Assembly (NCBI GenBank): GCA_019096195.1
Contig: JAGTXK010000115.1
Location: forward strand, 1 to 64,000
DNA: 64,000 nt
Source of the DNA: Boletus sp. NGJ
Taxonomy: Eukaryota > Basidiomycota > Agaricomycetes > Boletales > Boletaceae
Direction of reading: 5' to 3'
The position numbers and the translations under genes were made by a program. How positions within the stretch are numbered: the stretch's first letter is position 1; each line of letters starts with the position of its first letter. The notes beneath the pieces were generated by a model. It searched no databases and was not told the origin of the DNA. It saw only the letters and a program-made list of their open reading frames with translations. Positions 34,626 through 45,786 of the stretch are shown piece after piece.

Positions 34626-36502
34626 CTACTGGGCTGCTTCCTCGTTACTCTCGTCCGAGTCTTCGTCTTCATCGTCCTCATTCGGATCCTCGTTTTCCGC
34701 TCCCCAATCAGAGATATCCAATTTCTCGTTTCGGTAACTTTCTGGAGGGACCATGGATGAAAACATGAGATGTGCGATTCACGAGATCTTACCATTATCC
34801 CTCACTTCATACCCACCCTGCGTGACGCACCGCACTAATTCGGCCTTGCTCCCGACTCTTGTATTCCGGCCGAGGATAGAACCCTCGAGTTTTGCCCTGC
34901 ATCAAGCTTAACGGGCCGAATAAGAGCGTTCGGTCTCATACTCACCCATCCGAGACCACGCAGTGGTCAAGCAGCACGCAACCAACGATTTTTGCCATCT
35001 TGCCAATTATGCAATGCTTTCCAATGACAGATTTCTTGATCGCCGTCCTCTCATCAACCTTGGTGAAATCACCGATCGTCGAATCAGGTGAAATCGATGC
35101 TTTCGCGTCGATGAGGGCTCGTTTCTGCGGGCTAGCGGGTAAGGTGTAAGATGTATCATTTATAGACTATATATGCGATGGTGAATCAAGATGAATACGT
35201 ATGCATGCAGAGTACTTACATGTCTATTTGCTTCTAAATAGGCAGGTAAATTATTTGTTCGGACGCAATAACCGCCTTCTTCTCGGTGGATAATGACACA
35301 GACTCTGAGGCTGCTTGTCTCCATACAAACGTTATCAGGGCCCGTTGGGCTGGGTGGAACAGAGTACCCCAGCTCTCGACCGTGTTGAACTGGTGAGGAT
35401 ATAGTCGATTGGTTGTATCCCGGTACCTTGATCTTTGTGGTGCTGACTGTGTGGAGAGTGGAGTGTCTCATCGGTGTGTTACGTGCAGCAAAGTTGGAAA
35501 ACAAGCCAAGCACTACGAGGGAATCATTGAGTGAACCCAACGTCAACTGGAAAACTTTCCGTACCACGTCCATACTTTGAGCGCTTTGTTGCCTGATAGT
35601 GCACTTTGCACAGCCAGGGGAGAAAGTCCTCACGCAGGGAATCCAGTTCAGTCTTACGTTGCAGAGCGTCGAGTATCCCACGTTTACAAACGTAGACATG
35701 AGAGTCCTGGAGTCTGGATGAAAGCTTTGCTCGAGGGTATCGCGAGAGCAAGTTCATCCTCAATTCGAGCTCTTCTGCATTCTTGTCCGTGTTGTCAAGG
35801 GTATCAATGTACAACAACGTTCCTGTATAGTCGTCCCAAACTATTGGATAAGATTGCGAATGAGAGCCCCACTCGTCAAGAGCTGTGGATTTTTCCGACT
35901 TGGGTGACTCGAACCAGCAACTGGTGGCGATTGCCCCATCCGAAGTAGCTTCAGAGCGGAATTTATTTAGCAGTTTTGAAAGAGGGAGCGCTGGGGGAGG
36001 AATAAAGTCGCAAGGGAGCAAAACAAAGTCTTCTTGAATGCGGCTGGCGAAGTGCCTGAGGATGGAACACGTCCCAACACCTAGTTCCTGTGTCTCGTCG
36101 AACGACTGGATGTCGACCTGCAGAGACGAAGAGGATAGGGGAGATTCGGAATGGATATAGTGGGATATGGAGGGGCGATGCGAGGAGGGACAAATAAGGA
36201 GGACGTCTGGCGGTCCTCTCTGTGACATGCGCTGATCGAATCAGAATGGGTCGTACCTTTAATCCCAGACTGCTCGACCCAGGAGAGGGCATAGTCGACC
36301 ATAGGCCTATTGGAGATGGGGAGTAATGCTTTGGGGCAAGGTTCATCGCCAACGTCGCCTGTCAAGGGAAGGAGCCTGGGGACAGTGAGTACTGAAGGGG
36401 ACATAAGTGATGGACCGATGCTCACTCGTTTCCAAAGCCAGCAAGAATTACTGCGAGAAATTCCCGGGGAACCAACTGGACTGGGTCCACAGCGAAGTCC
36501 AT
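34626..36502 (-). CDS. GCD1: translation initiation factor eIF2B subunit gamma
   Basis: Start MDFAVDPVQLVPREFLAVIL then AGFGNE, intron, LLPLTGDVGDEPCPKALLPI with SNRPMVDYALSWVEQ: a nucleotidyltransferase-like N-terminal domain. The middle carries ELGVGTCSILRHFASRI and FVLLPCDFIPPP. The C-terminal part is a left-handed beta-helix with hexapeptide-type repeats (DSTIGDFTKVDERTAIKKSV, IGKHCIIGKMAKIVGCVLLD, GSILGRNTRVGSKAEL), ending in an acidic tail DEDEDSDESNEEAAQ. About 500 residues. With the epsilon subunit (not here) it forms the catalytic arm of the guanine nucleotide exchange factor for eIF2. The acidic tail is a common fungal feature. Confidence 0.93.
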
Positions 36503-36817
36503 CGCTTCGATAGCCTGATTCTTTGGGAGGTTGAAAAGAAAGAGACCTGACAAAAGATAAGATCCAATATACGCAGTAGAAATAGGTTGGCGAAGGGGTC
36601 GATTGCCTTTTCTAGAAACACTACTACGGTATCCTCTACAAGAGCTGAACCCACTCTAATTACGGGACACCACAGACCTCAGCAAAGTAGGTCCCATTGT
36701 CTCCCCGACCGCGACAACCCGACGTTCAGCTTGCACTGACCAACCTGTGAGGATGCACCTGCAGATCCTCTGAATATAAGAACCCAGATAACCCATCGAA
36801 AACATACCGTAGACGTG
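36503..36817. other. intergenic spacer, nothing seen
   Basis: 315 bp between the stop of mitochondrial L34 and the start of eIF2B-gamma. It presumably carries the eIF2B-gamma promoter; no clear motif stood out. Confidence 0.45.
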
Positions 36818-37099
36818 TCAATGACTAAGGAACATCCGGCCTTTGGCACGACGGCGTCGGAGAATATTACGCCCGCCTGGAGTCTTTTTCCTCGCAAGAA
36901 ACCCGTACTTCCTTTTCCTCACCCGTTGCGAGGGCTGGTACTCTGTGCCGCGCGAGGCAAAACGAACACTGGTCACGTCGGTGAGGCGAAGCGGTAGTAC
37001 CCATCTCAGAGAACTCGTTATCCTGGCACCGGTAAATAAGGTGGGGTGAATCGTCCGAGTTGCTCTGATAAAGGAGGAAAATAAACTCATGGACAACAT
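36818..37099 (-). CDS. MRPL34: mitochondrial ribosomal protein bL34m
   Basis: A single exon of 93 residues. The N-terminal half is a mitochondrial presequence rich in Ser, Arg and hydrophobics ([19 protein letters not shown]). The C-terminal 45 residues are the L34 domain: [20 protein letters not shown], then [20 protein letters not shown]. The ...P..RKR.R.GF..R...GR..L..RR.KGR pattern is diagnostic. It is divergent from the kinase gene with 149 bp between starts. Confidence 0.95.
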   Translation of the reverse strand: MLSMSLFSSFIRATRTIHPTLFTGARITSSLRWVLPLRLTDVTSVRFASRGTEYQPSQRVRKRKYGFLARKKTPGGRNILRRRRAKGRMFLSH

Positions 37100-37248
37100 C
37101 GAGTGGAAGCAAGGTGTTGAATATCAGATTCCCACGCTACACTTAACCATGTTAACTTTGAACGTGATGTATCATAACATCGCCTAGTCAACCGTCTTTC
37201 AACTACACCACCAGCCATTCTCCCTCGACCGGCTAGTTTCCTGTGGGT
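37100..37248. promoter_or_regulatory. shared divergent promoter, bL34m / GCK kinase
   Basis: 149 bp between the two head-to-head start codons. AT-rich in the middle, with a pyrimidine-rich run before the kinase ATG. Both promoters must be contained here or reach into the partner gene. Confidence 0.4.
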
Positions 37249-39613
37249 ATGGCGCAGCCTTCCGTGCACCAGCTCTTCCGACGTCTTGAAACCGTTGGCA
37301 AGGGTGCCTACGGCTCTGTCCACAAGGGTGTCCATTTACCTACAGGCAATGTCGTGGCGCTCAAGATCATCAATCTCGATACGGCAGACGACGATGTCGA
37401 GGCAATCCAACGCGAAGTAGCACTTCTGACCCAGCTTCGTGACGCGCCCAATGTCACCAAATACTATGGTTGCTTTCTAGACGGTCCGCGTGTCTGGATC
37501 GCGATGGAGTTCGCACAGGGAGGTAGTGTTCGTACCCTCATGCAAACTTCCAAGGACGGCGTACTCGAAGAACGCTTTATTGTCCTCACCACTCGCGAAG
37601 TTCTCGTCGGACTTGCCTACCTTCACAGATCCGCAATCATCCATCGTGACATCAAGGCTGCAAACATTCTCATCACCGCAACCGGAAAAGTCATGATCTG
37701 CGACTTCGGCGTCTCCGCTTTATCTGCTACAACGACAAGCAAGCGAAATACACTCATGGGTACCCCTAATTGGATGGCACCAGAAGTGGCCCAGCCAACG
37801 CCTGTGTACGACAGCAAAGCGGATATATGGAGTTTGGGTATCATGGTATATGAGATGGCCAAGGGTGCCCCTCCACACTCAGACTTGAGAGATGCGATCA
37901 AAGTCATGCAACTCATTGCCAAAGTCAAACCTCCGAGGTTGGGAGAAGGAGACGGTAGCAAGGACATGAGGGATTTCGTTTCTCACTGCCTTCGAGAATC
38001 ACCGAATGACGTGTGTACCTAGAAATCGTGATTCGATCGTCTTACTAATGTCTCTGCCAGCGCCTTTCTGCAGACGAGCTCGCTAAGACAAAGTGGATCA
38101 AGTCCGCTTCAAAAGTAAACATATCTGTGTTAAGAGAGCTAATCCTCAGATATGATGCCTGGATTCAAAGTGGGGGATCCAGAGCCAGTCTTGCAGAACC
38201 TCTCGACTGGGAGGGTGAGGAGAAGAAAGAGTAAGATTTACTCGTGGTATGGGGAGAAATCTACTTACGCTTTTCAGCTTACAAAAAATCGCTGAAGTGG
38301 ACGATGACCTCTGGGTGTTTGATACCGTTAGGCGTAACTCATTCCTGAGTGTACCACATGAGGACGACGATCTGGATCTACCAAATTCCATTGAAACATC
38401 TTCCATAGCTCCCACAATACGCCCTACACCAACCCGCTTACCGACCTCTTTGCGCGGCCTCTTTGACGACGATACTGCGCCAAATGATACACTCAAACCA
38501 TTACTTTCACTCCCGCCAACGATAGCTACACCGACGGTTATACCTCCAACTGTGCCACTTTCTTCGTCACCCACACGGGAGTTCGGTGGTACGAAGAAGG
38601 TTGGACTCCCTGAAGGAGTAGACGATGTACAGTTGGCCAAATACAATGAATTTTCTTTCCCAAGCCGTCAGCCTCGGTACTCACAGGATACTGCTCCTTC
38701 ATTACCTGCTCCTCGCCTTCCTCCAACAAGTCCCTCACCGGTTACTAGAGCACGCCTTACCAATACGGCCGATGCAGACTCTTCTCCAGTCGAGAGCTCT
38801 CCCTCTGGAGTTCCCCTTGGAAGGAAACCCAGCCTTATCCGCCAAACTTCAGTTGCCATTATGGAAAGTACACCGGCATCACCCCTCATGCCTCCTGTTA
38901 GGCCATTTGCTGTACGAGATAGGAGCGGCAGTTCTTCTAGTAAAGGAAGTGACGGCACTAGTTCCACGAAAAGCTTAGTCCTGCCAGGGCAGAAAGACCC
39001 GGTAAAGGTAATGCTTATCACGTTTCCTCTCTAGCCGGCCTTTCGTTGATCCCGCCAGGTTCCTCTTCTCACATCCGAGCATCAAGTGGGAATGACCGAT
39101 TTATTCCCCCCATCTTCATCGACCATCGTTCCCAACTCTCAACCCAGCATTCACTCGCCCACAACACTCGGTTCGCACAATCTGGGTTTCCGCGCAGACG
39201 CGAATGCGTCAACAATATCACTTCCCAACACGAGAAGCAGTTCGCCGCCACGCACTGACAGGCGTGGTCGATCCGGTTTCGCAAAGTTTTCTCACTCCAC
39301 GTCGCTTTCGTTGACATCGGTGCCTGTGGAGTCCACTCTTGGTCCACCTGTTCAGCCGCTCGACTTTGTATCTCTCACGGAGTCACAAGAGGCCACGAAT
39401 TCTTACCTCGCTCGGACAGTAGATGATCTCACGAGATGGTTTTCTGTCATTGAGGTCGGTTTCGCGAACATGCTGGAGCAGTCAGGTGGCGACGCAATAG
39501 CGGAGGAGCAGGAGGAGACGCCAACAGAGCAAGCCTCCTTCAACGCTATTAGTAGTGCAGAAAGCAATACCCACACGCAGCCGAGGCGTGCGCCAGCGAT
39601 GGAGCTTCCTTGA
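37249..39613 (+). CDS. germinal-centre-kinase-type Ste20 kinase (Nak1/Kic1-like)
   Basis: MAQPSVHQLFRRLETVGKGA opens the kinase domain at once, as in GCK-III kinases. Catalytic landmarks: glycine loop GKGAYGSV, VALKII, HRDIKAANIL, DFGVSAL, GTPNWMAPEV and DIWSLGIMVYEMAKG. After an intron, RLSADELAKTKWIKSASK and VLRELILRYDAWIQSGG close the domain and begin a GCK-III-like extension. The remaining 400 residues are Ser/Pro-rich and end with a short structured segment (TNSYLARTVDDLTRWFSVIE). About 715 residues. Nak1/Kic1 act with Mo25-like Hym1 in the MOR/RAM network controlling polarity and cell separation, which would fit beside Rax2 and CLIP-170 functionally. Confidence 0.9.
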
Positions 39614-39752
39614 CAAATGCCGCTCTCAGATTCCCCGTACTTCACGCACCACCTTACTAGTCATCTACTGGTACACACGGACTTTATTCCCATACCCTGC
39701 AATTTCCTAGTGAAATGCGCCCTGACATCTATCCAGATTATCTATGGCGACC

Positions 39753-40583
39753 TCAGATATAGTTGTGCACGCCCAGGTATCTCGCAATGATCTCTACTGC
39801 TTGTTTCACGTCACATTGATCGGTTTTGATATGAATTTCAGGGTGCGCTGGCGCCTCGTATGGCGCAGATATTCCAGTAAAATCTGAAGTTTGCAGGTGA
39901 CACTCGCGCTGGAACAACGGCGAATCAGCTCACCTTTAATCTCTCCAGCACGGGCTTTCTTGTACAGCCCTTTGGGGTCACGCTGTTCTACAACAGTAAG
40001 AGGAGCATCGACGAAGACCTCAACAAAGGACAGATTAGCCTTCCGATGGAGTTCGCGGGCTACTTCCCGGTCCGCGCGGTAAGGAGATATGAAAGCAGTG
40101 ATCGTGATACAACCTGCGTCTGCGAATAGCTTTGAGACCTTGGAAAATATTTCATCTGCAAGATTAGATAAGTCGATGTTTGCTGTAACCTCGTACCTCT
40201 CCGATTCGTCTAATGTTTTCGACTCGGGATTTCTCGTCGAAGCCGAGATCCTTGTTCAATCCGAAGCGAATGTTATCCCCATCGAGGCGGTAGGAAAATT
40301 TCTGTTCGTGCAAAAGATGCTGTTCGAGAGCACAAGCTATGGTAGACTGCGGATGCAGAGCCACAGACCGGAATGAGTGAAAGTCCGAGAAGACTCGATG
40401 GGTGAAGTTGCACCAACCTTTCCGCTCCCACTCAGGCCAGTTAGCCAAATCGTAACTCCTTTTTGTTTGAGCAACTCGAATCGCTCGGCAGCGCTGACGG
40501 AGCCTAACAACTGTCAGTCTCTCTGAGGTATCAAGCCCAGGTCCGGGATGCATACCCTCATGAAGAGTGATGTTAGTAGCCAT
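39753..40583 (-). CDS. MET14: adenylylsulfate (APS) kinase
   Basis: Five exons, about 200 residues: [30 protein letters not shown] with TGLSGSGK (P-loop), [12 protein letters not shown] with [19 protein letters not shown], then [15 protein letters not shown]...[15 protein letters not shown] and [20 protein letters not shown], then [20 protein letters not shown]. The P-loop GLSGSGKST is split by an intron between K and S. The enzyme phosphorylates APS to PAPS in sulfate assimilation. Length and all motifs are standard for Met14. Confidence 0.96.
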
Positions 40584-40898
40584 GTGGAAATGATATCCTG
40601 AGAGGAATCGAATGAGTGCGCTTTTATGTTAGTTTTTCGCTCAGCTCCGCGTGGTTTTTGAGCGGTTCAAAGCCCAGATCTTGAGAAAGACTAACCGGGT
40701 TGCAATCAGACATATGTCGTACCGGCCGAAGTTGCCGATGCCAGGATTGGACAGGAAATAATCACAAAAAGATACTTGATTGTATGTAACACAAGAGGCT
40801 GAAGGTAACCGGTAACCCACTACAAAGTCCCACACCTGCGAGAAAAAGAGAAAAGTTGGTATCGCAACAATTGATGGTAAACGAGTGAAGTCCAAACA
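40584..40898. other. intergenic spacer, nothing seen
   Basis: 315 bp between the pyroglutamyl peptidase stop and the APS kinase start, both on the minus strand. It should hold the APS kinase promoter. No recognisable element. Confidence 0.45.
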
Positions 40899-41984
40899 TC
40901 ACGAAGTAGGTGACGTGCATATCCAAATGATTGACTTCTTGACCGCCTCGGTAACCTGCTCTGTGCTCAGAGGCTGATCTACCGGGGGACAGTGTAGGAA
41001 GAGCACTTGGGTTGTCGGCTTATCAGTCTTGGGGACAGAGCGTCTACTCTCCGCCAAGGAGCAATAGTAGATGAAGTCGCATAAATAATGACCAGCATCT
41101 AGAGAAGAATACACTTGCTGCAAAAAAGATAGAAAAAAGAAGAAGGAGCAAGAGCAGAATGGATCAGGTATTCACAAAGTAATGTCACAGATGAAGAACA
41201 ATACGCTCACCTCGACGCCAGATTTTTTTAGATGGTGTACAAGCTTTTCGACGTCGACGTCGGTATAGATCTCTTCCGGAAATGATTCGTATCCTTTTCC
41301 GAATCCACGTTTCGGGGGTTCGCCGCCGTCAGTGGGGCCTTCGATCACATACCCCAATCGTGCCCTCTCCATCCGCTCCGCCGGTGAAGGTTGCGAAGGA
41401 CCCCGACTCGCCTCGTCACCCGCAACACGGACAATCGGCGCATGACACCCTTTTGCGTCCTTCATGTTGTAACCGAATTTGTGACCAATTCTTTCGATCC
41501 GCAATGGTCCCCGGCCAGCGACTCCTACATGGAGAATCAGGTCATAGCCATTTGGGGGAGAGGGGGAGGCATTTTCAATCGGAGGAAGAACAGGAGGACG
41601 GGCGTGGAGACCTGGGACAGTGGATAACACATCCTCGTATGTAACAGGCACGCTGAGGGCTGTTATGCGAATCTCGCGGGGGGTTGTCGTCGAATCGGAG
41701 ATTGGGATGAACGGGGGGGAATTTCGAGGGTCATCGTTGGTGACTGGGTCTGGTGGGACATCGACGTGTATGACGGTGTTGTGGAGGGGCTGGACGGCCA
41801 GCCAGGAGGGATTGACGGCGTAGCGCGAGAATGGCTGGGCCCGGTGAAGGTCAGGTGCAAGGCAGATGGATGGAATGAATCAAAGTACTGGGTAAGGGGG
41901 ACTCACACCAAAGCCGGTAACGAGGACAAAGTATGGACGAGTAACGGACGATGGGGTGGTGTGTAACCCGTTGACAGCTGGCAT
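40899..41984 (-). CDS. pyroglutamyl peptidase I (C15 family)
   Basis: Three exons. Start MPAVNGLHTTPSS, then VTRPYFVLVTGFG, intron, PFSRYAVNPSWLAVQPL, the C15 N-terminal signature TGFGPF...NPS. The glutamate of the catalytic triad sits in LRIERIGHKFGYN. After a second intron SSLDAGHYLCDFIYYCSLAE carries the catalytic Cys and VLFLHCPPV the His. About 310 residues, longer than bacterial enzymes because of a Pro-rich loop (SPPNGYDLILHVG region) and an insert after APIV. It removes N-terminal pyroglutamate from peptides in the cytosol. Start codons of this gene and OSCP are only 92 bp apart, head to head. Confidence 0.9.
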
Positions 41985-42076
41985 GATGACCGAACACGAA
42001 AGAGACCAGTTATTACTCGGGCGAAGCCGGCTTGATCACCGTTCCAAACTCCGTCCGTACATCTCGTCTCCCTCCA
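41985..42076. promoter_or_regulatory. very short divergent promoter, C15 peptidase / ATP synthase OSCP
   Basis: 92 bp between start codons, the shortest head-to-head spacing in this window. Transcription start sites of one gene may lie inside the other. No TATA box. Confidence 0.4.
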
Positions 42077-42805
42077 ATGTTGTCCTCAGCCCTACGCACT
42101 TCCGTCGTCGCCTCCACCCACGGACGGCGCGCAGCCTCCTCCATCGCACTCAAGTATTCAAATGCCCTCTATTCTGCAGCCCTCGCCAAGTCGCCCCAGG
42201 TGCTCTCCAAAGTACAGACCGAGCTCAACACCATCTCGAAATCCATCGCTGAAACCCCCGAGCTGAATGCCTTCATCTCAAATCCGACGCTTTCAGCAAA
42301 GGAACGCGTCACTGGTTTGACTGCACTCTACACAAAGGCAGAGGGCCCAAAGAAGGAGCCAGTTTCCGACGTCACCAAAAACCTCTTTGCCGTCCTTTCA
42401 GAAAACGGCAGATTAGGCGAAACCCAATCCGTCATTGAAGGCTTCAATGGGCTCGTCGCCAGTTACAAAGGAGAGTTAGAGGTCATTGTCACTTCGGCCG
42501 CTCCACTTCCAAGGGATGCCGCTGTCAAGCTCGAGTCCATTCTGAAGCAGTCGCAAGCCGCGCAACACGCCAAGTCCTTGAAAGTGGTCAACAAGGTTTG
42601 CGCTTTAGCATTTCCCAGTTCGGCCTTTCTTCATTGTCATCCAGGTTAACGCCTCTCTCATGGGTGGGATTGTGGTGGACTTTGGCGACAAAAGCATTGA
42701 CCTCAGCGTGTCGTCTCGCGTCAACAAACTGAACAATATCCTTCAAGGCAAGTCTCCTCGTGCACCAAGCTTCCCTTGCTCATACTCGTTACAGAATCAA
42801 TATAA
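42077..42805 (+). CDS. ATP5: mitochondrial F1Fo ATP synthase OSCP subunit (subunit 5)
   Basis: Starts MLSSALRTSVVASTHGRRAA, a mitochondrial presequence. The OSCP domain follows: YSNALYSAALAKSPQVLSKV, FISNPTLSAKERVTGL, NLFAVLSENGRLGETQSVIE and GELEVIVTSAAPL. After intron 1 comes VNASLMGGIVVDFGDKSIDL then SVSSRVNKLNNILQ. The last intron (42748-42794) has a GC donor, AAG|GCAAGT, and leads to the final codons ESI and a stop at 42803-42805; the family commonly ends ..NILQESV or similar, which supports this splice. About 210 residues. It connects F1 to the peripheral stalk. Confidence 0.93.
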
Positions 42806-43170
42806 TGCCAAGGTGGTTGGGACACTGTCGTGAGGGGTCGTCGGCTGTCGCATTAGTGATACCTTGGGCAGCCCTATTTGACTTTGGGTCACTCTGCACC
42901 AAATGCAACCGCTAATAGATTTGCTACTCAATTTTATCAACTTGAGGGCCGTTTTTAAACTTGAGAGGTCCGAGCGGACCGACATTACGCGACCCTGAAC
43001 CAGTGCCACTGGCCCAATGTGGTAAGCTATAGAGCTAGTGCCAGCGCTCCTTGAAAAGCGAGCTAGTTGGCAGTGGCCTTCTCCAATCCCACTCGACAAC
43101 TTCCGATAATTTTCAGTGTCGCGGGTAGCACGTTCAGGCTAGATTCCAATAAACTCGTATGACTTCTGGT
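42806..43170. other. intergenic with a small perfect inverted repeat
   Basis: 365 bp between OSCP and Mgs1. It contains GGTCCG-AG-CGGACC at 42967-42980, an inverted CCG/CGG pair with a 2 bp gap. Otherwise I see nothing. Confidence 0.5.
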
Positions 43171-45398
43171 ATGTTATTGGATTATGTGCGTCGCTTCAGG
43201 TCCTGACGCTCGTAGCCTCCGTAACTTGGTTGGTGGAGCAGTTTCGCCATAGCTTTAGTGCGAAGATTTAGTGTTGACCCACAGCCCCGCATGTTCGTGC
43301 TTTGTTCTCGAGCGTGACATTAACAACCACCTGGATAGTGGATGCTCAGAACATAAATTGAATACTGGAGGTCGGTTATCTGCCAAAGAGGAATCAAAGG
43401 GCAAATTAGCTCCGATATTCTCTCAGGGCCAAGGAAGTAAACCGAAACAACCTCGCATGTCGACAATCCCCCCCGAGATGGTCTCTGAAGGACCGTCCCA
43501 GAAGAAACGAAAAATCGAGGCCTCGTCCTTGGCAATGATGCACCCCGTGTCAGGTAGCCAAAAACATACCAACAAGCGAGCATTCGATGTGACCGCGAAA
43601 ATGAGCATGCCCCTAGCAGAAAGGCTTCGTCCACAGAGTTTCGATGAATTCGTCGGGCAAAAGCATTTGACGGGTCCCCATTCTTTACTGAGGAGCTTCC
43701 TCGGATCTGGAAACTTGGGTAGCATCATATTCTGGGGTCCACCGGGGTGAGTGAACATTGCTCACCTGACGAGGTATAGACTTATGACAAAATAACACAG
43801 TTGTGGAAAGACAACTCTGTCGAGACTCCTGGCTAGAGAAGCCGATTGCATTTTTAAGGAGTTGAGCGCCACCTCGTCAGGAATCAATGACGTTCGTAAT
43901 GTCTTCGAAGAAGCAAGAGGATCTCTGGCGTTGACGGGGAGGTATGCGGGTGGCCTTTAACACAATATTCCATTGACTACATCTCTGGCAGGAAGACCCT
44001 TCTTTTTTTGGATGAGATCCATCGTTTTAACAAACCTCAGCAAGTATGTTTCTTCTCCTCCCTATATGCACAGATCTCAACGGACTCTAGGATATCTTTT
44101 TACCATACATTGAGAAGGGCCAGATCCAGGTAATTTACCGCTTGTTGCACGCTGTGTGATAGTTACCGTACACATCTAGATGATAGGTGCGACAACGGAG
44201 AACCCATCGTTCAAGTTAACCGGAGCTCTCATAAGTCGTTGTCGGTCCGTGTGACCAAATGTCTATTCGTAACGTCTGACACCTATTCAGTGTGTTCACG
44301 CTGGAACGCCTCACAGACGAGGACATACGAACAATCATTTCTCGTGGGGTAGAGCGTCTTTCTTGCACGAACGAGACGGTTATGTCATCGGTTTTGCAAC
44401 AGCCAACTAGCTCCCAAGGTTCGGACCAGCCCACCACGACTCAAGGATCGGCAGAATCGAGCAACGTTAAAAGTCCACATCCGTCCTATCCCCAATTGAC
44501 ACCGCGCATCCTCACATCACTCATATCGCTATCTGCTGGGGATGCGCGAACAGCACACTCTCTACTGGAGCTCGTCTTCGCATCGAAGAACAGTATCGAA
44601 GAAGAGGAGCTTCTTGCTTCATTGCGACAATCGGTGTCCTGCTCGTACGATCGGACAGGTGAAAGTCATTATGACATGATTTCTGCTCTTCACAAGTCTG
44701 TACGCGGTAGTCAGGGCAATGCGGCAATGTATTGGCTGGCACGCATGCTGACTGCTGGCGAGGATCCCTTATACATTGCCCGAAGGATGGTTGTTTGTGC
44801 GAGCGAGGATATCGGGCTCGCAGATGACCATGCATTACCATTGGTGAGTCGACTATCCCGAAATTATTGTATAATCGCTCATGAGAGATTCACAATTGTC
44901 AGGCAATCGCAACTTTGCATGCCTGTCAACATGTTGGAATGCCAGAATGTCGCATTAACTTGGCTCATCTCGTTGCCTACCTCTCTGAAGCTCCGAAGAG
45001 TACGCGTGCGTATGAGGCCTATAATTCAGCCCAGGTAGCAGCAAAAAAGGATGCCACCGCACCGGTCCCAATGGCGATGCGGAATGCACCCACAGTTCTC
45101 ATGAAAGAGCTTGGTTATTCTGAAGGATACAAATATAATCCTCATTATGTGTGAGTTCTCACAGTCGAACATCGAATTGAATGTTCTTGACGGTCTTTCA
45201 AGACACCCTGTACATAACGATTATCTACCTCCCACTTTTCGAGAGGAGATGTTCCTGAGGGAACCTGATGATATGTCCAGTAAAGTATGGGACGAGGATG
45301 CCCTCGTGAGGTGGGAGACAGAATGCAATGGAGGACGTCCCTGGCCCGGCCGCCCTGCTGTTTCGCCACGTCGGCGGAGGTCTCAATCAATTCCTTGA
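43171..45398 (+). CDS. MGS1: Mgs1/WRNIP1 (MgsA-type) AAA+ ATPase with UBZ finger
   Basis: Around 43270 a UBZ4-like ubiquitin-binding finger is visible (PAC, then [12 protein letters not shown]), its first Cys probably split across an intron, so the first exon is uncertain (43171 is a guess). Then a Ser/Lys-rich linker. The AAA+ core: [44 protein letters not shown] (Walker A split by an intron), [16 protein letters not shown] (Walker B), [13 protein letters not shown] (sensor 1) and [20 protein letters not shown] (sensor 2). The C-terminal part with [20 protein letters not shown] and [10 protein letters not shown] is the MgsA domain. About 620 residues. It guards stalled replication forks and interacts with ubiquitinated PCNA. 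Confidence 0.88.
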
Positions 45399-45786
45399 TC
45401 CGTGGACTTTGATCAAGTGCCAGCAGCCTATGGTTTGGGTATTCAATATCAATAAGTGTGCTGTATCAGCATACAGGTTCTAATTTAATTGTGCTAGCAT
45501 TGGTCACATTTCCGCGTGCTTTGTGCTTATCGGTTCAGTTTGACCGGATGCAAAGAGCCCGGAAATGGAAATTTTGAACACCGTGAGGAAAGGAACATTG
45601 ACCCGATTGCAAGTATATACCTTGGGAGTCCGGGGTAAGCCACCAAGTCTCGTGTACCACATGTCTGCTGAAGATTGGCGAGATAACGGTATTAATGCAG
45701 TCCTGTCTTCGCCTTTTCCCTGGATAAAGCAATGATTTATAACACATGCAGTGGTTGCCCCACACTGCGGTGGCCCATCCTCTAGT
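45399..45786. other. intergenic, no gene seen
   Basis: 388 bp between the Mgs1 stop and the OPT transporter start. No open frame with recognisable coding signal. It must hold the OPT promoter, but no clear element was noted. Confidence 0.45.

Noticed and set aside
35160-35699. Reading the eIF2B-gamma C-terminal region as a separate gene
   Set aside because: It joins in phase to both flanking exons, and the beta-helix repeats belong to the same protein.
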